Origin: Brachypterus glaber
Lineage: Eukaryota; Arthropoda; Insecta; Coleoptera; Kateretidae
Assembly: GCA_958510825.1 (NCBI GenBank)
Contig: OY294046.1
Span: forward strand, 10,208,847-10,272,846
DNA length: 64,000 nucleotides
Reading direction: 5' to 3'
Within the stretch, counting starts at the first letter, position 1, and each line of letters starts with the position of its first letter. The notes under the pieces were generated by a model. It made no database searches. It had not been told where the DNA came from and worked only from the letters and a program-made list of their open reading frames with translations. The position numbers and the translations under genes were made by a program. Below are positions 45,250 to 56,200 of this stretch, one piece after another.

Positions 45250-48200
45250 GTAAAGTATTGCTGCCAAAAAATAATTTCCCGCATTCATTGAAAATAATTT
45301 AAAAATGTTATACTTAGTTTTTACGAAACTAATCCCATTACTCCCATCCGTTGTACATTGAATAGACGCAATTGGTTGCGTTTTTGTGACACATTCCAAA
45401 CACCATAACTTTGGATTTGGGTTTCAGTTTAAAATGACAGTGTTTTATCAGTTTTCACCGCCATGGAGCGCCACGAAGTAATTTAAGATAGAGAAAGTTT
45501 TGCCCCGGGACTGTGTAACTGTATCGAAGTTTTAATAAAAATTTTATTAAAAGTTTTGCAATTTAGGTAAAATTCAAAATAAATGTACCTAATTCATGAA
45601 GTCCCAAGGACAAAAATAAGTTAAAATTTTGTTTATTTTAAGTTATCTTGTCCTGAAACTTAAAATTTCGTATTCTATAACGAAAAAAATTGGTATATCA
45701 GCGAGAGATACAGCAGCCAAAATGTTTGTAAGAAAGTAATAACTAGGGAAACACGTCTGAACGTAATTTTTTAATTTTAGAACTGCCCGAGCGTATTACT
45801 TGGCGTGTACAAAAAAATCACCATACATACATATTTGAAATAGGGTCGGAAATTTTAACAGGTGATTCTACATGATAAAATATGACAATAAGTTCCTATA
45901 AACATATGTCTAAAAATGCGTCATAAGGGAGCTACGCCCCTTTGAAATTAGCTAAAAAAATCGGTTTTTATTTAATAACTCAGGAACCCTTTGAGATATA
46001 TTAACGAGGTTTTGCACGTCAACTAATCCTAATAAGGCCCATCTTTGTATGTCATTTTCACGTACTTATTTAAACCAGGGGTGTGCGAAACGGGGAGGCC
46101 TTATCAGTTTTTTGTCCAAAACTTTTTTCTGTGTATATTTTTTGCAATTTTATTTTTGAAATATGATTCCTCAGGTCAAAATACATAAAAAAGGTACTCT
46201 TGTTGTAATACTGTAGGATTAACCGTTTTCGAGAAAAGTTCATTTGAAAGTGAAATTTCACGGTTCGAGGACGAAAAATTAAAAACTAAAATGTCGAAAA
46301 CCAAAATTTTAATAATGCAATGTTATTCTACATCAAAAACTAAGAAAAAAAGTTTCCATACATGTAGGTCGAAAAAACGCTTTTAAAGCTACCATAGCCC
46401 TTTAAAAATGGTGCATATTTAGGAGACCATAGCTCCATTAGGATCCATTTTTGGAAGTACCTGTATATGAGATTTTTTTCTTAGTTTTTAATGTACATTC
46501 GCTCTGCATTATTAAAATTTTGGTTTTCAACATTTTAGTATTTAATTTTTCGTCCTCGAACCGTGGAATTTCACCTTCAAATGAATTTTTCTCGAAAACG
46601 GTTAATCCTACAGTATTACAACAAGAGTACCTTTTTTATGTATTTTGACCTGAGGAATCATATTTCAAAAATAAAATTGCAAAAAAGTTACACAGAAAAA
46701 AGTTTGGGACAAAAAACTGATAAGCCCCCCCCGTTTCGCACACCCCTGGTTGAAATAAGTACATGAAAATAACACATAAAAACGGGCCTTGGTAGGATTA
46801 GTTGACGTGCAAAACCTCGTTAATAAATCTCAAAGGGTTCCTGAGTTATTAAATAAAAACCGATTTTTTTAGCCAATTTCAAAGGGGCGTAGCTCCCTTA
46901 TGACGCATTTTTAGACATATGTTTATAGGAACTTTTTGTCAAATTTTATCATGTAGAATCACCTGTTAAAATTTCCGAGCCTATTTCAAATACACCCTGT
47001 ATATATTATACATATCGCCTTGTAAATTCCGAAACATCGTATCTGAAAAATGACCACTTGACAGGTATAACAAATTATCCTTTTTTAAACAATTAATAAG
47101 GTATTTATTTAGAACTTTATTAATTACATAAACAAGAATAAGTTCTTAGTAATATAAATTAGTCAATTATTAAATTACTACCCTACTAATTCCATAAAAA
47201 AGAATAATTTCTAGTCTCTGGCAAGTTCCCATTTTTCAGATACGATGTTTCGGAATTTACAAGGCGATATTATACATATTATACATACAGTGCGGTCCAA
47301 AAGTCACCCCCCCCCCTTTTAACTTTTGAACGAGTTGAGATATCGACTTCAAATTTAGAACTCTTAAATAAGACAACTTAAACTATCTTCTAGCATATAT
47401 TTGATATTTTCAGCTCTTAAAATGTGGGCAGGGGGGTATGGGGGACATTTTTTTAAATGGAAAGGGGGGTCGTGTGATACATAATTTTAAAGCTCATAAA
47501 ATTCTCTATTTAAACTAACATTTTTTATTTTTTTAAAAATGTTTTTTAAGGTTTTGATTTTTCAATTTTTTGTGCTAAAACATACGATTTTTTAAGTTTT
47601 TTTTTATAAATTTTTATTTATGTCAACTAAAATTAGTTTAAAAGTATAATTAACATTTTTTTATGATGAAATTAGGCATTTTTAAAAAAATATTTGTTTT
47701 TTTTAGAGGAACTTTGACATTAATACCCATTTTCAACCCCATTTTAAACCCAATTTTTTTTTTTAATTTAAAAATATGGAGTTAAATGGAGAATTTTATA
47801 AGCTTTAAAATGATGTATTACACGACCCCCCTTTCCATTTAAAAAATTGTGCCCTTATGCCCCCCTGCCCACATTTTAAGAGCTGAAAGTATTAAATATA
47901 TGCTAAAAGATAGTTTAAGTTGTCTTATTTAAAAGTTCCAAATTTGAAGTGTCGATATCTCAACTGGTTCAAAAGTTAAGAGTGGGGGGGGGGGGTGACT
48001 TTTGGACCGCTCTGTATACATATATGTATAAATGGCAAAAAAATAAAATTAAGATGTTTTTGAATGTATTATTGCTTGTGTGAATAATATTTATTCTTTA
48101 ACATAATATGTCAACGACAAAAAAAATCAAGGACAGAAATTTTTAATTTTAAACAAAATTATAAAAATATTAATTTATTATTCCATCAATCTATTTTCTA

Positions 48201-51200
48201 ATCATCGTACAGAGTGATATTGGTAGACTGGCAGTTTCGGGCTGCTGGCCCTCTTCAGTACCAAGAGTCAACTCTGCACGCTGATTAAGAAAACGTTTTT
48301 AGACTTAACTCGCAAAAGGAATATAGCCATTAGATTGATGTAGACTTGTGCGCCATCTATTTCTAGATGTAGACAACTACTCATACCTCTCCTAGTCTGG
48401 AGACTTTGAATGGTAGCAAGTTGAAGACTTGTGTCTCTCAAGCACATAGTACCACTAACGAGTGGTTAAACGTAGAATTAGTAAGGACAGAAATTTTTAA
48501 TTTTAAATAAAATTATAAAAATATTAATTTATTATTCCATCAATCTATTTTCTAATCATCGTACAGAGTGATATTGGTAGACTGACAGTTTCGGGCTGCT
48601 TGCCCTCTTCAGCCCGAAACTGTAAGTCTACCAATATCACTCTGTAGGATGATTAGAAAATAGATTGATGGAATAATAAAAAAAATCAAGTTAGGCGCGT
48701 CAAAAAATTAAAATTTTGCCTAAATTTTTTTAAATTTTATGTTTAATAAAAAAAATATAAACAAACTCTCAAGCACCTAAACGGGTTACTAATAACAACC
48801 AAAGTCTCTGGTGCAGAAATTCACTGGTGAAGAAACACACCATCATGACTTCTTCTTCTTCTTCTTCTTTTTTCTTAATTGTCTATTTGTAGGAAGAACA
48901 TTGGATGAACGAGTTCAAAATAAAATAGAAGCTGAAAATTACCATTTTAAGGATATAATTCAGGGCAGCTTCCTAGATACTTACAGAAATCTGACTTACA
49001 AGCACGTTATGATTCTCAAATATGTCAAATATCTTTGTGGAAATGTAAGTTATATTTTAAAGAGCGATGATGATGTATTTGTTAACATGAATGCGATGAG
49101 ACAATTAATTCAGGATAAATTTACAAACTCATATAGAGGTATGACTTTAAACTCAAATAAAGGTAAACTCCCTATGACAGGATTTCATAGAAAATCTCTT
49201 GCCATTACTCCATGCACATATCTGCTCTTGTCCAGTGAACGGAATTTTCCAACGATTCACTCACCGCAGTAATGAGAAGAATCCAGCGCATGCGGACTGA
49301 TTCTGTTTTGACGTATGCCTAAAATTATTTTAAGGTTATGTAACATTCTTTTGCAGAATTTTACAAAAAAATATACTTTTTTCTTATGCATATTGTTACA
49401 CCAGGCAAGCATTAATTTTTTAATTAGCTAAAGCCAAATTATTTAGCCTAAATATAATCCTATTTGATTCTTAAAATATATCGCCTTCTAAATTCTGAAA
49501 TATCGTCTCTGAAAAATGCCTCCCATTAAAAAAAAAACACCAAACCAGCAAACTACCAAACCATTGTTAACGTAAACCAACGCCTCCCATTAAAAAAAAA
49601 ACACAAAACCAGCAACTCAGATAAAGGTATGAATTTAGACTCAGATAACACTAGGCAACAAATCGCAACTGTTTTTTTTTGCCCCGATCGGAAAGTAAAT
49701 TTTTCTTACTAATTCGAAAGCGTAGAATCCGAATCTGACCTTAGAAAAATTCCAGCAACTAAAAATTTTGAGATATAAGTTCAGGTAATAATAACGTTTT
49801 TTTTTTCAAAATCTTTTAAAAAAAGAGTAGAATTTTGAAAATTTTAGTGTATACTAAAAAAAATACGAGGAATTCAAAAATCTATATGTCAAGAACCTAC
49901 TGTGTGAGTAAGTACGCGAAAAAAAATAAAAAGTTTAAAATGAAAGTGCAGAGTTTAAAAACTTTATAGAACTTAATTTGTAGATTATAAAATTCTCTAC
50001 AAAAATATTTATACAAATATTTTTTTATTTTGCTTAGTGTGTTCCTAAAGTAAATAAATGAAAAAGATATAAAATTAAAGTACACAGTGTAAACTTTTTT
50101 CCCGAGCCCAAAAAATATATTTTTCTTATCAATTTAAAGGCGCAGAATCCAAATTTGACCTTAAAAAAAATTCAGCACGTTTTATTTTTTAAATTTTAGT
50201 ACACGCAATTATGCCAATTTAAAAATAATTTATAAAACAAAATATTGTGTATTTTTTTTTTGTTTTTTTAATGGTTCTACATCATAAAAATGTTACTTTA
50301 TTACATAAGAACCATAATACGTAACATTTTTTTAGTTAATTTTGACCCCCTAGTAATGATTTATGACAATTTTTAACATGAGTACGTGGCGATAAGCTTG
50401 TCCCCTTATGCACCGTTCTTCTTACCCTCCATCCCTACTTAGTTTTGTCACATTATCCATTTTTTTTTAATATTTTTTTTTTCATAATATCCCTATTAAT
50501 TCTACCTATAAATTTAAAGTTTCTATGTTTTAAGTTGGGTATTTTTTAACTAATATTGAGTCGCCGAATCCAAATTTGTCCTTGGAATATTTTTGTCTTC
50601 CATGATTTTAGAACAAAAGAGGGATAAAATAATGATTTTTTAACATTTTTATCTTATTTTTCTCAGAAAACTTAGGTAATAGAAATATTTTGAGGCCAGA
50701 TTCGGTTTCAGCGACCCAAAATTAGTTAAAAAAGATATGACTCCAATCGGGGCAAGAAACCGTGTTGCCTAGTGTAATAGTATATTGTTTTACTAAGAGG
50801 AAAAGTAAAGCTTTTTTTTTACTAGTCCCTTAAAAATTTAAAACGACCGTGGATAAAGTATATTTTTCACTACTAGCTTTAGAACATACCATTATTTATC
50901 ATGTTTTCAGACTGAAATCAATTTTCTTCACCTATAGCAATAATAATTTTTCTTTCTCTCCTAGTAGGAGTAAATTTTATAAAAAATGATTTCTGCCACT
51001 TTAGATGTTTCAGTTCTTTGTGCAATTTTTACTAATTAAACCCAAGAAAATAGCTTTAAATAACTTTTTATTTATTAAATATAATTAATTATAATTATTA
51101 CCAATTAACAAAATCAATAATTGTAAAGCTAAATATTATTAAAAAAAAAATAAAAAAAACTAAATTTTTAAACGTCAGTTCAGAGTATTTATTTGAGAAA

Positions 51201-51956
51201 ATGTCATTGATCAAGGCTTGATTTTTATGAAAATTTCGAGAAATATAATTTATGTTAATAATTTACTTTATTATTTGAATAAAAATAGTTAAATAGTGCT
51301 AGTAGTAAAAAAACTAATATATAAACTACGCCAGAGAAGACTATTATAGCCTCACACTCTTAAATCCCTCGCGCTACGCAGCTCGGGATTTAACACGCTC
51401 GGCTATAAAAAATGTCTTCTCTACCTTGGTATATAATTACTATTAATAATAATTAATTAAAAAACATTAGAGCAAACAAACTTTATGGTAATTTTTTGCT
51501 TAATTTTTGGAGGATTTAAATCAGTAATTTATCATTGCAGAAATTTTTTGTACTGTCTTGGAACATAGTCCAGTAATGAGAAGTAACAGTAAATGGGTAG
51601 TAACTAAAGAAGAATACCCTTTTAAAGAGTATCCAACCTACTGTCAAGGATGGTTTGTTTTATACAAAATTGAAGCAGTTTTAAAACTATACGAAAAAGC
51701 TCAAAAAACTAAATATTTCTGGATTGAAGACGTTCATATCACAGGTAGTTTGGTTCAAGACTCTAGTCTGAGTTTCTTTGATTTAACACCTTTTAAAATA
51801 TCAAAAGAAGACTATGCAAATATTATTAACAAAAAATTTAAGCTTGTGAACTCCAATTCATTTTTGTTTGGAGGATTTAGCATGTCTCCCACTCATATGG
51901 AAATTTTTTATAATTACACGCTATTCATTAATAATAAAAAAAGTATTTTAGTATAA
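44910..51956 (+). CDS. Beta-1,3-galactosyltransferase family protein, three exons, 333 aa
   Basis: Exons are 44910-45249, 48893-49138 and 51541-51956. Both introns are phase 1 and GT-AG, and the spliced length is 1002 nt. The protein is a Golgi-type II membrane enzyme: a short cytoplasmic tail, a membrane segment at about residues 9-25, a stem with a duplicated 23-residue unit (30-52, 53-75), then a Galactosyl_T domain. Family landmarks are R97-x-TW100, FFIG at 111-114, DIIQGSFLDTYRNLT at 134-148, the metal-binding DDD at 172-174 in a DDDVFVN motif, KWVV at 213-216, YPTYCQG at 226-232 and the catalytic-region EDVHITG at 258-264. Length and motifs are complete for the family (about 300-400 aa). 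Such enzymes transfer a hexose from a UDP-sugar to glycans; donor and acceptor cannot be read from the sequence. Confidence 0.9.
45830..46999. mobile_element. Family F1 palindrome, copy 2, in intron 1
   Basis: Closely matches 1936-3110 throughout, both arms included, and ends ATTTCAAATACACCCTG. The extreme left terminus (CAGGGTGT) has been lost or replaced by CATACATACA. Confidence 0.85.
47012..47270. mobile_element. Inverted-repeat element with ATATCGCCTTGTAAATTCCG ends
   Basis: 259 bp. The left arm through TCTGAAAAATG is mirrored on the right by CATTTTTCAGATACGATG. A related single terminus (ATATCGCCTTCTAAATTCTG) is found at 49480-49500 and, reversed, at 27915-27935. Confidence 0.8.
47288..48014. 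mobile_element. Family F3 palindrome, copy B, in intron 1
   Basis: 727 bp with CAGTGCGGTCCAAAAGTC termini and TA flanks. It is closely similar to 37982-38700 along both arms. Confidence 0.88.
48220..48264 (-). ncRNA. Type I hammerhead ribozyme, complete core
   Basis: Read on the minus strand: stem I 5' strand TTGGTA (48264-48259); core CTGAAGA (48258-48252); stem II GGGC, loop CAGCA, GCCC (48251-48239); core GAAA (48238-48235); a tiny stem III in CTGCCAG; cleavage triplet GTC with the C at 48226; and stem I 3' strand TACCAA (48225-48220), a perfect 6-bp complement. All invariant hammerhead nucleotides (CUGANGA, GAAA, UH) and the G-C pair closing stem II are present. The very short stem III matches ribozymes of retrozymes and Penelope-like elements, which can act as dimers. 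Confidence 0.88.
48574..48612 (-). ncRNA. Second hammerhead core, stem I 5' strand missing
   Basis: Exactly 354 bp from the first. CTGAAGA (48612-48606), stem II GGGC-AAGCA-GCCC, GAAA, CTGTCAG, GTC and TACCAA are all present. Upstream of CTGAAGA the sequence switches to an inverted copy (CCCGAAACTGTAAGTC on the + strand), which removes the TTGGTA partner, so this copy is probably inactive alone. The loop and stem III differences from the first copy (CAGCA to AAGCA, CTGCCAG to CTGTCAG) leave the pairing intact. Confidence 0.8.
48893..49138 (+). CDS. Galactosyltransferase exon 2: DDD metal-binding region
   Basis: Follows TTGTAG at 48892 and ends AGAG|GTATGA. It encodes residues 115-195 plus split codons at both ends. 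It carries LDERVQNKIEAEN, the FLDTYRNLTYK motif and LKSDDDVFVNMN, the nucleotide-sugar/metal site. The frame stays open past the donor into the intron by chance; the conserved EEYP..EDV region lies only in exon 3. Confidence 0.9.
49139..51540 (+). other. Intron 2 of the galactosyltransferase
   Basis: 2402 bp from GTATGA to ATCATTGCAG. It holds a reversed repeat terminus and CCTCCCATT-type units (49425-49620), long A/T-rich stretches, and a hairpin MITE near the 3' end. No other exon was recognised within it. Confidence 0.8.
51338..51425. mobile_element. Short hairpin MITE in intron 2
   Basis: AGAGAAGACTATTATAGCC is mirrored by GGCTATAAAAAATGTCTTCT, with a CCCTCGCGCTACGCAGCTCG centre. Same style as 20150-20252. 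Confidence 0.65.
51541..51956 (+). CDS. Galactosyltransferase exon 3: C-terminal catalytic region
   Basis: Starts after GCAG at 51540 and encodes residues 197-333, ending at a TAA stop. It contains KWVVTKEEYPFKEYP, YCQGWFVL and IEDVHITG, the C-terminal landmarks of the family, followed by a variable tail with FGGFSMSPTH. No frameshift or internal stop. Confidence 0.9.
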
Positions 51957-51982
51957 ACATAAGAACTAGTTTTATTTTAACT

Positions 51983-51988
51983 AATAAA
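51983..51988 (+). terminator. Candidate polyadenylation signal AATAAA
   Basis: AATAAA lies 27 bp after the stop codon. The 3' UTR would be very short, and the sequence right after it (CAAGCCGTGAATAG) is itself part of a dispersed repeat, so the true site could lie further on. Confidence 0.35.
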
Positions 51989-52028
51989 CAAGCCGTGAAT
52001 AGATGTAATGCTACGCATTCCATTATAT

Positions 52029-52200
52029 CGTCGGCTTACAAGTAAAAGGCACTAAGTCACTTTTTTGCAAAAATGAGATTTTAATAGCACTGTAGTTAAT
52101 TTTTGATGATCTATGTATAGGTAAACCGAACTAACTTCTAGGTGGACTGCCAAGGGAGTTACCCACTTTAGGAGATGCTTCTTTGCCGGCACAGCCGATG
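52029..52200 (+). mobile_element. Truncated copy of the TCGTCGGCTTACAAG MITE
   Basis: Left half only (TCGTCGGCTTACAAGTAAAA to CTTCTAGGTGGACTGCCAAG), then unrelated sequence. Confidence 0.75.
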
Positions 52201-52427
52201 GCCTCTGAAAACTGTCTTAGTTCTGGCATAGTAAGCAGTTTCATATAATTAATACTAATTAATTTTATTAATTTTGGAAACGTTCTTTAAACAATCAAAA
52301 AGTCCAAACCCTTCTTTTAAAAATATAGTTTTTGAAAATGTATGTAAACATCTTGTTTTCTACTTTATAGTTATACATTACGTTTAATTAATAGAAGGGT
52401 TTTAATTTTAAATAGTTGTTTTTTATA

Positions 52428-52867
52428 TCGTCGGCTTACAAGTAAAAGGCACTAAGTCACTTTTTTGCAAAAATGGGATTTTTATGGTACTCTAATTAAT
52501 TTTTGATGATTTATGTACAGGTAAACCGAACTAACTTCTAGGTGGACTGCCAAGAGACTATACAAAACGCACCAGTTTGATTTTGAATAAAATTTTATCT
52601 GGCAATAGGCACTAAGTCACTTAGTGCACTTGGTGCGTTTTACTTGTAGATTATTTCAAATGTTTCTGGACTAAGCGACTTAGTGTTTGTTTGGCGAAAC
52701 GTGCATTTTTGTAACAATTATTACAAAAATTATAGTGTTTGTTTGGCGAAACGTGCATTTTTGTAACAATTATTACAAAAATTAAAAAACAACAGCGAAA
52801 GTTAAATTTGTCAATATCTCAAAACCATGTTTTTGGACTTAGTGCTCTTTACTTGTAAGCCGACGAT
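52428..52867. mobile_element. TCGTCGGCTTACAAG MITE, copy with internal duplication
   Basis: Full inverted ends with TA on each side (TTTATA / TATAATG). Longer than 19584-19966 because an approximately 54-bp block (GTGTTTGTTTGGCGAAACGT...) is tandemly duplicated near 52682-52790. Confidence 0.85.
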
Positions 52868-52949
52868 ATAATGTTTTAAAGATACAGAATTTAAAATCAA
52901 AAAACAAAACACCCAGTTTGAAATTTCCAAACTAGATGGCTCTAATGTA

Positions 52950-53130
52950 CAATAGTGCCGATGTTTTGACAGGGTGCTTGTAACGTTTCATCTAGTTTGT
53001 ACCTGAATTATTATTATTATAGTTTATAGAAAAACAATATTACCTTATAATATAAGGTTTTTTATGTAAATATTGACTGTTTGTAATAGCCTTAGCTAAA
53101 TAAACGTATTATTTATTTATTTATTTACAC
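52950..53130 (+). repeat. Repeat fragment and LINE-like 3' end
   Basis: AGTGCCGATGTTTTGACAGG is shared with 19115-19136. The following segment ends AAATAAACGTATTATTTATT, resembling a LINE or SINE tail. No coding part is visible. Confidence 0.4.
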
Positions 53131-53289
53131 AATGAAAAAAAAATCCATAATTCGGGAAGTGTCAATTGCCGATTTCTGTGCATATATACACTTTTATCGG
53201 AAAAAAATTAGACGCAAAAAGAAACCTGTAAGCCAATTTTCCACGTGTATTCAGGTAATGGTGACTGTACTATGGTCACGGATTTGGGT

Positions 53290-54550
53290 GAATTATGTTT
53301 TATGGGTACCTTGTGACATCAGAAAAAGATTCCTAATTGCATTTTTTCGAAAGACGCATATTTTTTAAGATACGGATTTTTTTAGTCTTAAAATCAAAGA
53401 TTATTATAAAAATTGACTTTGACGTATAATAACTTTAAAACTATTATAGATATCCAAAAATGGTTTTCAACATTAGAAACAACGTCAATTTCTTGACAAA
53501 ATTAATTTTTTTTATATCGATAGTGTATTGTTTTTTTTTTAGATATTAGCTAAAAACTTTAAACTTAAATATCTCTCCCTTAATATTTTTTAAAATTTTA
53601 GGATATATTTTTGACTATGTCTACTTGCAATAAACTAAATTACTGAAATGCACATTTTTGTTATTATTTTTTTGTTTTCAATAGAATGTCAAAAATTCCA
53701 AAATTCTTGCCTTTTTTTTCAATTTCTTGAAGTTATAATCAAAGTAGGCCGGATAAAAGTCATTATTCCTTTTTTTTCTTGATAATAAAAAATTATATAG
53801 AGCTTTTGTTACGTCATTTTCTCGTTTTTTAAATTTGTGGGTTGGTTGCTTTTTGCATAACATGGTCCAATTAATCCTACGTTTTATAAACAAAAATTAG
53901 AAACAAACTGAAGCTGGTTTTCTTTAAAACATCAAGCTTGAAACTAGTTTTAAAAGCCTTTAACCTTAAGGAAACTTAATTATTTATTTTATACCAAAAT
54001 TATTTTAAAGTCAAGCTCCCGGGGGGTTAGGGTAAGTAATTTTTTTAACAAAAACTGTATATAAGTAATTGTTTTGTTATCAAAAAAACAGGAATAATGA
54101 CTTTTATCCGGCCTATTTTGGAATTTTGGAATTTCTGAGATTCTATTGAAAATAAAAAAATAATAACAAAAATGTGCATTTCAGTGATTTAGTTAATTGA
54201 AAGTAGACAAAGTCAAAAATATATCCTACAATTTTTAATAATATTAAGGGTGTTTTTTTTTGAGATATTTAAGTTTAAAATTTTTAGCTAATATCTAAAA
54301 AAACAAAACACTATCGATATAAAAAATTGAATTTTATCAAAAAATTGACATTGTTTCTAATGTTGAAAACCGTTTTTGGATATATCTAATAGTTTTAAAG
54401 TTATTATACGGCAAAGTCAATTTTTATACTAATCTTTGATTTTAGGAAAAAACTAAAAAAGGCCATATCTTAAAAAATATGCGTCTTTCGAAAAAGTCCA
54501 ATTAGGGATCTATTTCTGATGTCATAAGGTACCCATAAAACATAAATGGT
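53290..54550. mobile_element. Long inverted-repeat element, about 1.26 kb
   Basis: The left arm (GTTTTATGGGTACCTTGTGA, TTCGAAAGACGCATATTTTT, AAATGGTTTTCAACATTAGA) returns in reverse on the right (AAATATGCGTCTTTCGAAAA, TAAGGTACCCATAAAAC) with moderate divergence. The arms are about 500 bp around a centre near 53900-54040. No transposase; boundaries approximate. Confidence 0.75.
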
Positions 54551-54649
54551 GTAAATTAAGCATTTATAATTTGACAACCTAAGTCAATTTGACTTTGCAA
54601 AATGAATAATATTTGACAAGTTATAATAATTATAACTGGATAATAATTA

Positions 54650-56005
54650 CACAGGCCCACAAAAGATTTTTGTCTTGGATTCCAATATGATATTCCTATG
54701 TATTTTTTCCCGTTGAAACTGAATCCGCAACCCGTTTAAGCCCTACACGTTAGGATTTTGATATAACCTCAAAAAACACCCGAAAAACTACTGAAACCGC
54801 TAAAATCATCTATTCCATACCACTGTCACCTCCCTGTCCCCAAATTGATAATTTTTGTAACCCCAGAAACCTATAATCCTCTAACCTCATAATACCATAG
54901 CCGCATAACCTCCAAACCCCGTAACCTCATTAAGTAGAAAAATCTAGTTTGGGAAAACAGAAAAAAATCTTCAGTTTTTTTTGTGAAACATAGTCATAGG
55001 TAAGTAAGTCTATAACCCCAAAATCCCCCGACACCATAGCCTCAAAATCCCTTCACTTCGTAACCCCATATACTATATCCCCGTTATCCTAGTCTGTGGA
55101 GAAGTCCGGTTAAAAAAATAATGAAGTAGATCTTGATTCATGACTTCACTCACAAAACTTATGATTTCGAGAACCGGACTTCTCCACAGAATAGGATGAT
55201 GGGGTTAAGAGGTTATAACATAGGGGGTTACGGAGTGAAGGGGTTAAGAGGTGTGATGGGATTTTAGGGTTATACAGTTACTCATTCATAACTATATTTC
55301 ACGTAATTGTTCTGTTTTCCCTAACCAGATTTTTCTACTTAATGAGGTTACGGGGTTTTGAGGTTATAGAGATGTCGATACCCCCAAGCAACAAAGCCGT
55401 AACTCATATATTGTCATTTTTCACGACAGCCAAATTTCTAAAATATTTTTTTTTGTTATTTAAGGGTGGGTAAATGATTGAAGTGGAAAAGGAAGTCATG
55501 TGATACATCATTTGAAAGCTTATAAAATTCTCTATTTAACTGTTTAAGTATTTATTGTTTATTTACTGTTTGTTTCTGATAATATCCAAGTTTAGAATTT
55601 CTTACTTTAGTGATTTTAAGTAAACTTTTGCTTAAAGTAGACTGTGGAGAAACCTGAGTAGTACCACCATGTGTGTCTTTTTTCAAGGCGTTTACCTATG
55701 AGTATAACTCAAAATGGGTCTAACTTGAGTTACATCCTTGTTGCTTGGGAGTGTCGATGTGGTATTCCGAGGCGAGGGGATTATGTGGTTAAGAAATTAC
55801 GAATTTGGAGGAACGGGGTGAAAGTGGTATGGAGTAGAAGATTTTAACGGTTTCAGTAGTTTTTCGAGTGTTTTTTGAGGTTATGTCAAAATCCTGACGT
55901 GTAAGGGTTAAACGGGTTGCGGATTCGGTTTCAGCGGGAAAAAATACATAGGAATGTCATATTGGAATCCAAGACTCACATTTTTTTTAGTGGACTTGTT
56001 TTATT
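54650..56005. mobile_element. Long inverted-repeat element with a nested hairpin
   Basis: ATTCCTATGTATTTTTTCCC and ATAACCTCAAAAAACAC blocks on the left return in reverse on the right (55850-55975). The ends are roughly ACAGGCCCAC and the complement of ACAAGTCCAC. The middle consists of degenerate TAACCTCATAA-type short repeats. A separate hairpin (55095-55187) is nested near the centre. Confidence 0.7.
55095..55187. mobile_element. Nested hairpin with CTGTGGAGAAGTCCGGTT arms
   Basis: CTGTGGAGAAGTCCGGTT and its exact complement AACCGGACTTCTCCACAG surround about 57 bp. A related single end (CTGTGGAGAAACC) is at 55641. Confidence 0.8.
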
Positions 56006-56200
56006 ATTATTATCCAGTTTAAACAAAACAATTTTAAGTCTCCCACTTTTTTCGATAGAAGTGTAATTGCCTAAATATTTTTATTACATGACCGGAAGTT
56101 AGTGTATTGACCTGATAAGATAGACTACCACTAAAAGTCCAAACCACTAAAGTCGAAACACATAATCTACGAAAATTATAAATCTAAAAATTTCGACATA

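Larger units (their letters stand above)
48129..48690 (-). mobile_element. Hammerhead-bearing tandem repeat (retrozyme or Penelope-like terminal repeat)
   Basis: The unit 48129-48482 (354 bp) is followed directly by a partial second unit, 48483-48612. At 48613 the sequence inverts and repeats the same region on the opposite strand to about 48690. On the minus strand the first unit has a complete hammerhead ribozyme and the second a core lacking one strand of stem I. There is no coding sequence. Tandem non-coding units of a few hundred bp, each with a hammerhead, define animal retrozymes; Penelope-like elements carry hammerheads in their tandem terminal repeats and often show such inverted partial copies. 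Confidence 0.8.
45250..48892 (+). other. Intron 1 of the galactosyltransferase, filled with mobile elements
   Basis: 3643 bp, GTAAAG at the donor and a pyrimidine-rich TTCTTAATTGTCTATTTGTAG acceptor tract (CTT microsatellite just upstream, 48850-48869). It contains an F1 palindrome, a short inverted-repeat element, an F3 palindrome and the hammerhead-bearing repeat, which together make up most of its length. Confidence 0.85.

Noticed and set aside
49139..49272. Extension of exon 2 of the galactosyltransferase to a stop at 49272
   Set aside because: The frame stays open by chance past a good GTATGA donor. The conserved C-terminal part of the enzyme follows in phase at 51541.
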